NCBI GenBank assembly: GCA_018398765.1
Contig: JAHBMJ010000049.1
Span: 1-17,500 of the forward strand
Reading direction: 5' to 3'
Source of the DNA: Chromera velia
Taxonomy: Eukaryota; Sar; Chromeraceae
Length of the DNA: 17,500 nucleotides
The translations under genes were made by a program, and so were the position numbers. The notes beneath the pieces are model-generated. The model was not told where the DNA came from. It saw only the letters and a list, made by a program, of their open reading frames with translations, and did not search any database. Below are positions 8,846-17,500 of this stretch, piece by piece. How positions within the stretch are numbered: the stretch's first letter is position 1; each line of letters opens with the position of its first letter.

Positions 8846-11800
8846 ATGGCTCTGGCCATTCACTTCGTCTGTGTGCTGCTCCATGCAGCTGTCATTGGGG
8901 GGGTTTCGTTCCGGAGGAACGGACATGCCCCGCTCACCTTTCTTCCAGGTCCCCTTCTTGAGCAAGACCATCGATTCAGTCGTCCACCACGATTATTCTC
9001 GACAGCAACAGACGAGGAGACCGTGAGTTCCTCCTTTGACTTTCTTGATGAGTCCCCTGCCCAGAATCCCTTTTCCAGCTTCTCAGAAGACTTTGTGGCA
9101 TTCGCAGCACAACAAATCAGGGCTGTGGATTCTGCCTCGGCTTCTTCGTCTTTTCCGTCTTTGGAAGAGGAGGACGAAAGAGAGGGGGACCCCGCTTCTC
9201 TGATTGCTGCTCACTGGCGAAGAGAGCGGCTAGCGGGGCTTCAGCAGTCTCTTCACCTTGCTCCTTGCACAAGCATGTACGGGGATGGGAGCACAGCAGC
9301 GTCCGAGTCCCCCTCAGAGGGAGGAGCTCCGGGTGAAGATCCCTCTCCGCTGAATGAGGTCGGGAGGGAGGGTGAAGGGGAGAAGGGGGATGCCGTTCAA
9401 GAGGACTTTGAAGTCAGCACCCCACATTCACCCCTTCCTCTGCCACTGCGGATGGAGATCTCTCTGACGGAGATAGACCGCCAACTGTTGCAAGGCACTC
9501 TGGCTGCCTCGAAAGCCCAGCCGTTTGGTATGGCACTCAAGAAAGGCCCAGCAATTGCAAAGCCCGAGCACATGGAATCCCTCCAAAAGATAGAGACAGA
9601 TTTGGGTGCTTTGGAAAGCGGAGAGTGGGAGATTGAGACAGACCAGGACGTGATGCGAATGATGAAGGCAGTGCAGGGGAGGGGGTTGGTCAGTGTGGCT
9701 TTCCGCATTCTCGAGGCTGTGCGGTCTCAGGGAATAGACGTAAAGCCGCAGCTGATCACGTCTGCGTTGCTGACCTGCGCCAAGGCTGGTTCCTTTCGCT
9801 TGGCATTTTACGTGCTCAAGAAGCATGCTGAACAGTCAAGCAAAGGCTTGAAGCTTGACACTCAAATGTACAACGCTCTTCTCGATGCTTGCCTAAAGGC
9901 AGAAGAAGGGCCACAACTTCAAGTGAGTCGATTACTGGGTGGGGAAGGGTGTCAGTTTGTGTGTTTGAATATCGTGGTGTGTTGCTGTGAGCCGGTGTTT
10001 GGGACATCCTCCTGTATCTCTCGGACTTCGCTCTTCGTTTCTTTCCCGACTGAGCTTGCTGGTCCTCCAGGAGTCCCGAACAATGTAAATGGCTCGGTCT
10101 CTGCCTCTTTGCTTGGTGGGGGCACGGGCTATTTTGGTGCAGATCGTCAGTCTCGTGTCTGGCTCTTCACCTCTTCCCTTCCCCAGGCCTCTGTCCGTGT
10201 TTCTCCTTCGTTTGATTTCCCTTTACTCGCCGGAACCCTGCAGGTGATGCTGGCGCTTCTTCAGGAGATGAAAACTGGCAAGGAGGAGTCCCCTGGGAAG
10301 GGAAAGGGTCGGAGGAGGGCGTCGCGGAACGACGTGGGACCGGACACTGCAACTTACTGCATTGTCGGGTCTGCGTGCGCAACTTGTGCACGTCCGGACA
10401 CAGCTCTCGAGTTGTGGAAGGACATGAAACTTGAAGGCCTGAGGCCGCCCGGATATTTGAGCCTTCAGGTTCTCCGTGCGTGCGAAGAATCAAAAGAGCC
10501 CCAGCGGGCGCTTTCGTTTTTCGACGGAATTTTGTTAGAGGCCGAGCAAGAGTCTGCCGACAGAGCTGTGGAGTTTGTATGGCCGCTTCATTTCGGGATG
10601 GCCGTGCGCGCTTGTTTGGTGCCAGGGGGGAACACAGGGAGTAAAGAGGGGAGGGAAAATTTGGAGACTGTGTGGGGGCTGTTGGGGAGGATGGAACGCC
10701 TTGGTCTTATGACTGAAAACCTCACTTTTCACCCAGTGTTCAAGCTTTGTGCACAAGAGGGGGCAGGGTCGAAAGCAGTAGAGTTGTTGGGTGCGATAGA
10801 GGAGGGTGTGTTTCCCGGGGTTTCTCTTGACTACACCTCCCAAATGCATACCCTCTTTGCTTGTCAGGGGAGTAAAGAAGATTTGCCAAGAGAAGAGATC
10901 GCAGACAGAGGCATAGAAATTTTTCAGCGTCTGAGAGAAAGCCCCGAATTTCGAAGAGAAATCTCTCTGTACCGCGCTGTGTTTCATTGCATAGGGAACA
11001 AGGTTCGTTTTCTTGCTCAGAGAGGAAGTTGGGATGGCTTTGAGGAAGGGAAGAGGCTGGGGCAGTACGCGTTAGACCTAAGGAAAGAGATGGAATCGAT
11101 TGACGGGTGGACAGTAGCAGCGCTGCTTCGTGCGACGCTTCTTCTGCCGAAGTCTGCAGCCGAGATGTTCGAGAGAGAGTCTTTGACTTCTCACTTCAAG
11201 GATAACGAGGCTGTTGCACGAGCGCTTGATGAGGTGTTTTTTCAAAATCCCCTCTGTCCTGTTGAAGTCCAGCAGTCTGTTGCTGAGACATGGATGAGGC
11301 GGGAGGCAAGGTTTTCCAGGCGGTCCGGACGCGAACGCCTGAAGGCCGTTGATGGCGGTCGTGATGTCGTGTTGGCAGTCGTCACTTCCTTTCTTGAAAA
11401 AGAAAAAGAAGCGGAAAGAGAGACGGGTTCTGCTGTTCCAGAGGACCTTGAAGTCAGCACCCCACATTCACCCCTTCCGCTGCCGCTGCGGATGGAGATC
11501 TCTCTGACTGAGAGAGACCGCCAACTGTTGCAAGGCACTCTGGCCGCTTCGAAAGCCCAGCTCAAGAAGGGCCCACGAAAGCCCGAGCACACGCCCCCCC
11601 TCAGAAAGATAGAGGCAGATTTGGGTGCTTTGGAAAGCGGAGAGTGGGAGATTGAGACAGATAGAGATGTTATGAGGTTGATGAAGGCAGTCCAGCAGAG
11701 GGGGTTGGTCAGTGCGGCTTTCCGCATTCTCGAGGCTGTGCGGTCTCAGGGAATAGCCGTAAGGCCGCAGTTGATAACGTCTGCGTTACAGACCTGCGCC

Positions 11801-13531
11801 AAGGCTGGTTCCTTTCGCTTGGCATTTTACGTGCTCAAGAAGCATGCTGAACAGTCAAGCAAAGGCTTGAAGCTTGACACTCAAATGTACAACGCTCTTC
11901 TGGATGCTTGCCTCAAGGCAGAAGAAGGGCCACAACTTCAAGTGAGTCGTTTACTGGGGGGTGGGGAAGGGTATTTGGATATTGCGGTGTGTTGCTGTGA
12001 ACCGGTGTTTGGGTCGTCCTCCTGTAACTTTCGGACTTCGCTCTTCGTTTCTTTCCCGACTGAGCTTGCTGGTCCTCCAGGAGTCCCAAACAATCCCGCA
12101 CAATGTCTCGGTCTCTGTCTCTTTGCTTGGTGGGGGCACGGGCTATTTTGATGCATATCTTCAGTCTCGTGTCTGGCTCTTCACCTCTCCCCTTCCCCAG
12201 GCCTCTGTCCGTGTTTCTCCTTCGTTTGCATCCCCTTGTTGCCAGCTACCCGAACAAAAATGCTCATTCATTTCCCTTTACTCGCTGGAACCCTGCAGGT
12301 GATGCTGGCGCTTCTTCAGGAGATGAAAACCCACAAGGAGGAATCCCGTGGGAAGGGAAAGGAGAGAGGGAAAGCGTCGTGGCAGCGGACGGGGGGCACA
12401 GTTGAGAACAACGTGGGCCCAGACGCTATAACTTACTGCGCTATCACGTCTGCGTGCGCAACCTGTGCACGTCCGGACACAGCTCTCGAGTTGTGGAAGG
12501 ACATGAAACTTGAAGGCATGAGACCATCTGGGTATGTGAGCCTTCAGGTTCTCCGTGCGTGCGAAGAATCAAAAGAGCCCCAGCGGGCGCTTTCGTTTTT
12601 CGACGGAATTTTGTTAGAGGCCGAGCAACAGTCTGCCGACAGAGCTGTGGAGTTTGTATGGCCGCTTCATTTCGGGATTGCCGTCGGTGCTTGTTTAGTG
12701 CCAGGGGGGGACACAGGGAGTAAGGAGGGGAGGGACAATTTAGAGACTGTGTGGGGGCTGTTGGGGAGGATGGAACGCCTTGGTCTTATGACTGAAAACC
12801 TCACGTTTCACCAAGTGTTCAAGCTTTGTGCACAAGAGGGGGCAGGGTCGAAAGCAGTAGAGTTGTTGGGTGCGATAGAGGAGGGTGTGTTTCCCGGGGT
12901 TTCTCTTGACTACACCTCCCAAATGCATACCCTCTTTGCTTGTCAGGGGAGTAAAGAAGATTTGCCAAGAGAAGAGATCGCAGACAGAGGCATAGAAATT
13001 TTTCAGCGTCTGAGAGAAAGCCCCGAATTTCGAAAAGAAATCTCTCTGTACTGCGCTGTGTTTCATTGCATAGGGAATAAGGTTCGTCTTCTTGCTCAGA
13101 GAGGAAGCTGGGATGGCTTTGAGGAAGGGAAGAGGCTGGGACAGTACGCGTTAGACCTAAGGAAAGAGATGGAATCGATTGGCGGCTGGACACTAGCAGC
13201 GCTGCTTCGTGCGATGCTTCTTCTGCCGCAGTCTGCAGCCGAGATGTTCGAGAGAGAGTCTTTGACTTCTCACTTCAAGGATAACGAGGCTGTTGCACGA
13301 GCGCTTGATGAGGTGTTTTTTCAAAATCCCCTCTGTCCTGTTGAAGTCCAGCAGTCTGTTGCTGAGACATGGATAAGACATCAGACGAAGTTTTCCGGAA
13401 GATCCGGATGTGAGCGTCTGAAGGCCGGCGCCGTGATGGCTGTCGTTGCATCCTTCCTCGAGACACAAAAAAAAGAAGACAGAGAGAGGGGGGAGGCAAG
13501 CAGGAACAAAAGGAATGACGAAAGAAAATGA
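8846..13531 (+). CDS. Pentatricopeptide-repeat (PPR) protein with internal tandem duplication; signal peptide, likely plastid-targeted
   Basis: Exons 8846-9922, 10244-11941 and 12299-13531 join in phase 0 (GTGAGT donors, CCCTGCAG acceptors) to give 1335 aa. The start is the ATG at 8846 (MALAIHFVCVLL...); residues 1-21 are a signal peptide, and a stretch with several Arg and Ser follows from F22, as in two-part plastid leaders. PPR helices are visible: for example the 35-mer beginning DTATYCIVGSACAT with ALELWKDMK and ending GLRP, the unit around residues 301-335 (ITSALLTCAKAG) and the next unit (MYNALLDAC). The family binds RNA by one repeat per base and acts in organelle RNA processing, editing or translation. 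Residues from about 183 to about 755 are repeated from about 755 to the C terminus. Copy 2 lacks seven residues near its start. No catalytic domain is seen. The exact C terminus is uncertain (see the extension frame). Confidence 0.85.
9391..11430 (+). repeat. Intragenic tandem duplication, copy 1 (about 2.04 kb)
   Basis: Copy 1 runs from about 9391 (coding AVQEDFEVSTPHSP) to about 11430. It holds coding sequence plus the 321-bp intron 9923-10243. The same order of sequence starts again at about 11431 (AVPEDLEVSTPHSP), with an offset of 2040 bases at AAGTCAGCAC (9411 and 11451). Edges are approximate; both are purine-rich. Confidence 0.9.
11431..13480 (+). repeat. Intragenic tandem duplication, copy 2
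   Basis: Copy 2 matches copy 1 through both exon parts and the intron (11942-12298, 357 bp, with an extra segment of about 36-40 bases near its 3' end). Scattered base changes, a 21-bp coding deletion (near 11560) and the intron insertion show that the copies are truly distinct. The stretch 12814-13034 is identical to 10735-10955. Similarity fades after about 13480. Confidence 0.9.
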
Positions 13532-13991
13532 GACGAGGTCAGAGACTGCTGCCGCAGTGAAAAGGGAACGGAAACAGTTAAGAGGGAACGAGATCAGATC
13601 GCAGCCCCCCCCGGTTCTCGTTCCCCTATCTAGGGATTTTTCTACTAGGGGCCTGGTGGAAAGGAAAAAGACGGGGACGAGGAAAAAGGGGGCAGTGCGC
13701 AAAGGAGTCTGCGTTCTGCTTTCTTCTTCTCCCAGCGGGAAAGCTGGTTCGTCAGTTTTCACATCCTCACTTTCAGAAGAACAAGCCGCTGTCGCTAGTG
13801 CTCCCACACACACCCAGCGAGGCTCGTCAGTGGTCTCGGGGCCGTCTCTTCCTTTTCCTTCTTCGTCCCCTGCTTCTCTAAATGAAAGGAAGCGAAGGAC
13901 CAGACAAGCAGCCATCGGCCCCTCAGCCCCTCCGTCTATCGGGGGGAGGAGACGGCCCCCGTCTCCACAGGCGACCGTCAGTGGGAAGTGA
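13532..13991 (+). other. Open frame after the PPR stop; possible shifted C-terminal extension
   Basis: A different reading frame, open from 13446 to a TGA at 13991, carries on for 460 bases past the PPR stop. It encodes a basic, Ser/Pro-rich, disordered-looking tail (for example VSGPSLPFPSSSPASLNERK). An A8 run just before the PPR stop (about 13467-13474) is a place where an indel or assembly error would join the two frames. An unseen short intron could do the same. If neither is true, this is 3' untranslated sequence. Confidence 0.3.
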
Positions 13992-14674
13992 ACGCTGCTC
14001 CCGGTGTTTCTTTTGTCAAGTGTGGATCTGTCTGTCTATCTGAATCTCTTTGTTGTTTTGGTCTGACGAAGAGAAGAAGACGGGAAAGAGGAAAACAGGA
14101 AGAGTAACAGGGACCTCAGCCTTGGTGCGGTTAAGCGAAGATTTTCGGACACTTTTTCTCTCTGTTTTCTTTTGTTGAAAAGAGGATTCAGGCAGAGAGG
14201 CACCATTTGCCGTTGTGCGGCTCTATCTTCCACGGAATCGTATCGGATTCAGTCGTGATTGTTTTCTCTCTCTCGCTTCGATGCCCGATCCAATTTCATT
14301 CATGACGATGCATGTGTGTGGTTCTTGTACTCATGCCGTGAATTTTGTATAACTTGCATGACCGATTGCCGGTCTGGGCGTGGTGTGGTGTCGTTCGTGT
14401 CTGTATGGTATTTGTTTCCTATTTAATGGCATCAACGAGAAGCGTTTGCTTTCGCTGGGCCCCATTTTTCTTGACCGATGCGTTTTTCGCTTGCGTGTGT
14501 TGAGGGCGAAGGTTCTCGTGTTGTGGGAAATTTGCCCCCTCTTTTTGGTTGCATGTGTTGTTGGTTAAGAGTCGATGCATGTCACCGGCCATTTTGCCGA
14601 CTTTCTTTCTGTTCATGAATTGTGCTTGTGCCCTTTCAAGCCGCGTAGTCTGCATGCGAGTGAGTTACCGAAAT

Positions 14675-14680
14675 AATAAA
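14675..14680 (+). terminator. Possible poly(A) signal AATAAA of the PPR gene
   Basis: An AATAAA lies about 1.1 kb after the PPR stop, in a stretch (13992-14674) with no gene. That stretch is T/G-rich and looks like 3' untranslated or intergenic DNA. Whether this organism uses AATAAA is unknown. Confidence 0.25.
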
Positions 14681-15169
14681 GAGGCGTATGAATGAATGAA
14701 TTCAAGAAGCCCTAATCCCTTTCTTTCTTGAGTGTGAGGATCGAAAGGATGAGAACGGAAAGAATTTTGGTTTGTTTGTGCGCATGCATCATGTAGCTTC
14801 GTTCCTTCTCCAACATCCAGGATCTCCTTCCTCCCCCCGTCCTTCCTTCCTTCCTTCTTCCACTCGTTTCCTTCCCTTCCTCTCACTCCCTCCTGGGCAC
14901 GCTGGGTCAGCACTCAGCGCTCTACAGTGGGGGGTGCATCAGACATTCAAGGGTTCAAATGGGCGCCGGCGCTTTTCGAAGAGCCGTCTTGCGTACTGCG
15001 CCACCTCGATCAGATCGATCACGGAGGAGTGCCTGCCGTGCGCGGCAGCCCTGTGTAGTAACATTTTTGAAATGCTGTACCAATGCAGTAGTAGCGAACA
15101 GCCTACTGTTGGTCAGCTGAGATTATGAACAACTTGAGGCTAGACTTGAGGTTGATTGATTGATTGATT

Positions 15170-15760
15170 ATTCTACTTGTTGAAGTTCTGCATATCACTG
15201 CATAATCTATAAAATTGACTATAATGCATACTGTTAAACTAAAATACAAACTAAACATTACTAAACATCAGGTTTACAAGTATAAGTTTTATTTTTTAGG
15301 GTAGATCTTTCTAATTACCTTTCTATATATGTCATTAGCCAATTCCTTAGTAGCTAGCTGCTAGCCTCCCTGTATAGATATAAAAAATATATACCAACGT
15401 TTATTTAAAAAACGTGATAGCATAGCACAGCAGTGTAGACCCAGTAATAAATAAACATCTAATCAAAATAAATAAACTAGTCAATTAATAAAAAATTCAA
15501 ATACTCCAGAACTTAGCTCGTTAAAGTTTAAATCACACACCAATTTAAATAAATAAATCCAAAAATGTGGTACCAACTTTACTACCAAGAAATCTAGAGA
15601 AATTTAAATAAAAATGTACGTTTATAAGACTGGGTTAACGTTTAAAAATAATCAGAAGGTACATTTAATAAGGTTACAGCTTTACATAGCTAAAAGTTTA
15701 TATACAGCATACCACAGTACGATGGTAAAGCAGGGAAAGCAGAGCAAGGGTTTACATGTT
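15170..15760. other. Second AT-rich intergenic island, no gene seen
   Basis: The sequence turns strongly AT-rich directly after a short (TTGA)n run and stays so to about 15760, with AAATAAATAAA and TTTAAA words and no long open frame. It resembles the island at 3330-4010 in composition; by eye I find no long shared stretch. Origin unknown. Confidence 0.5.
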
Positions 15761-16477
15761 CGTTTCATACGGTGATCGATCATTGAACAAAGTTTTTTCG
15801 AGTATCAGATCGATCTATCCATTGCAAAAGGTTTAATCGAAATTAATCAAAGGTCTGTCTTGCATGTCAGGCCTTCAGGCAAGCACTGCCTCTCTCATTA
15901 ATCAAATTCAATTAATTCGGGTATGCGAGCCTGGCTGCCTCTAATCACAGCATGTTTTGAAGAGAAGATGCATAGGTCTGTTAGTCAATGGAATGGGTCG
16001 CATGCATCGATCACTGCTACACCCCTTCGATTTTTTAATCTTTCCCACTGACCCATGCAACGAGGGGGATGTCGACCCGGCCGCCCTGATTGTGCTGTGC
16101 TCACTGCACTGTGCACCCAACACTGCGTACACTGCACGAACCAAAAAGCAGTCTTTTTCATCAGAAGACCACTTACTGAATGTTCGGAATTTGTGTGGGG
16201 TCGGGACCAGAAGCCAGTGCATGGGGGGGGCAGACCGGCCGCTGGGTCGTTCCATTCTTCGCACGATCGATACAAATAATGCAGCAACGATCGGACCTCT
16301 GTACAACGCAACGAAGGCTCTGGAGCTCCAATATACGTGTGAGCAGGCTGTGTCTGTGTGTGTGTGTGGTTCTTTAACACCCTCTTTGGCGCTCTTCCCC
16401 TCGAGTCACTGAAAGGGCTGCATCTGCGTGCATCATTCTTATGCAAATCGATTCGCATCATTCATTCATTCATTCAT

Positions 16478-16512
<35 letters not shown>

Positions 16513-17500
16513 CTCTTTATCTCACGGCGGTTTGTTTCCCCTCGATTGAACGGAAACTCCAAGCACCCAGGAACGGGTAAGAAAAGGATCTGCATGTTCG
16601 TGATTTGAAGGCAAAAAAAAAGTCACAACGCATACCGGTGAAAAGGGGACCCAAAGAGGAAGCTGGAAAGAGCGTGTCAGCCAGCTTGCAATTAAGCACC
16701 ACAGTTGTGTTGTCTTGCTGGAACTTCTTCAAATATGTCCAAGTGGCCCAGGAAGACTCGAGCATCCTGGATAGAATCCTTCTTTCCTTCCTTCATTCAT
16801 TCATTCCTTCCCTCCCTCCCTCTTTTCGTCATCGCACCGCTGTGCAACAACGTCGATCGACCCGCACAGGCAAAAGAAAACAAAAAAGTGTCATGATGCG
16901 TCTCCGCCCCCAAAATCTTCCCGTTGACCTTCTCTCCTCTCCCATACATTACATTCATTCTGCTTTGCATTTTCTTTGGGCATGTATCATCATCAGCCCC
17001 TCATGCGAATCGGGTGTCTTCCGGAGTTTTGCATTTCCGAAATTGAGATGTGTCGGTCGATCGATCGGAGTTCACGTCAGAATCATTCCAGTTTTCCTTT
17101 GAGCGTTTACTGCATCGGTTCTTCCTCCCCTCCGTCCCTGCTAATGTTTCTCTCGATCAGTCTGCTTCTCTCTCTCTTGCTTTCCCTGCCCCCCTCTGCC
17201 CCTTCCTCTCGTTTGTGCACTTGTGCGTGTTTCGGTTTTGTGTGCGTTCGTATGCTCTCTCGTGGCTCGTCACTCTCCGTGAAAGCGAGTACCTGAACAC
17301 TGCACATGCATCCTGAGACAGGAATGCAGTACAATGCAGGGAAGCAAAAGGTAAGAGAAAATGCGAAAATGAAGTGATCAAGGGGTGTGGAAGGGGACAG
17401 ATACTCAGCTGAAGAGACATACACACAGACAGAAAGACCGAAAAAGAGACAAAAAACTGAACTTCTTTACAAGCAAAAGAAAGAAAGTCATGCCTCGGTG
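15761..17500. other. Intergenic or intronic DNA with pyrimidine-rich microsatellites; no gene supported
   Basis: Contains GATCGATC-type words (15775-15815), (ATTC)n at about 16458-16480 running into (TTTC)n to about 16511, and CTTC/ATTC/CCCT runs at about 16786-16822. The open frames here lack splice partners and sequence motifs I can recognise. It may be untranslated or intron sequence of a gene to the right. Confidence 0.4.

Noticed and set aside
10535-10987. 150-codon minus-strand frame repeated at 12740-13066
   Set aside because: Same shadow in both PPR copies; it follows from conservation of the sense coding strand.
13193-13915. 240-codon minus-strand open frame
   Set aside because: Antisense to the PPR gene's third exon and its 3' region; no start context, splice sites or motifs, and a similar shadow appears over the other PPR copy (11078-11467).
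14940-15015. True tRNA gene on either strand (including a minus-strand TCG anticodon-like loop)
   Set aside because: Box-like motifs exist but the T-arm and anticodon stems do not pair well.
16458-16549. Phe/Leu/Ser-rich hydrophobic frame that looks like a membrane segment
   Set aside because: It comes from the (ATTC)n/(TTTC)n microsatellite.

Overview
This window looks like nuclear DNA of a single-celled eukaryote. It is intron-rich, and codon phases stay consistent across canonical GT/AG splice sites. It has long intergenic stretches, many 4-bp microsatellites, mid-range GC with two AT-rich islands, and no operon-like packing. The rightmost gene encodes a signal peptide followed by a basic, Ser-rich stretch and then a pentatricopeptide-repeat (PPR) protein. 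Such a two-part leader is what nuclear-encoded plastid proteins carry in algae with complex plastids. A chromerid-type alga (Chromera-like) would fit the gene texture, but this is inference and no marker gene fixes the species.

Layout: (1) 440-2946, minus strand: the 5' part of an ABCG (White/eye-pigment family) half-transporter gene. Eight exons assembled by eye give a complete ATP-binding domain; the membrane domain should lie to the left of the window. A TATA box near 3130, a GC-rich block with a 16-bp perfect palindrome, and a 7-codon uORF lie upstream of its ATG. (2) 3197-4277: gene-free, mostly an AT-rich island. (3) 4278-8169, minus strand: a six-exon gene for an unrecognised secreted, low-complexity protein (about 659 aa), with a long TG/CA microsatellite directly against one 3' splice site. 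(4) 8170-8845: a divergent intergenic (promoter) region. (5) 8846-13531, plus strand: a three-exon gene for a 1335-aa PPR protein that contains two tandem copies of a roughly 2.04-kb block, each copy carrying its own copy of the same intron. An out-of-phase open frame continues to 13991. (6) 13992-17500: no gene I can support; it holds a possible poly(A) signal, a tRNA-like/SINE-like remnant, a second AT-rich island and pyrimidine-rich microsatellites.

The three genes do not form an obvious pathway. The strongest observations are the intragenic intron-bearing duplication in the PPR gene (with a 221-bp identical stretch), its two introns of length 3n (one without an in-frame stop), and the repeated use of GTCAGT/GTCGGT splice donors, often embedded in GTCGGTC-type repeats, in the two minus-strand genes.
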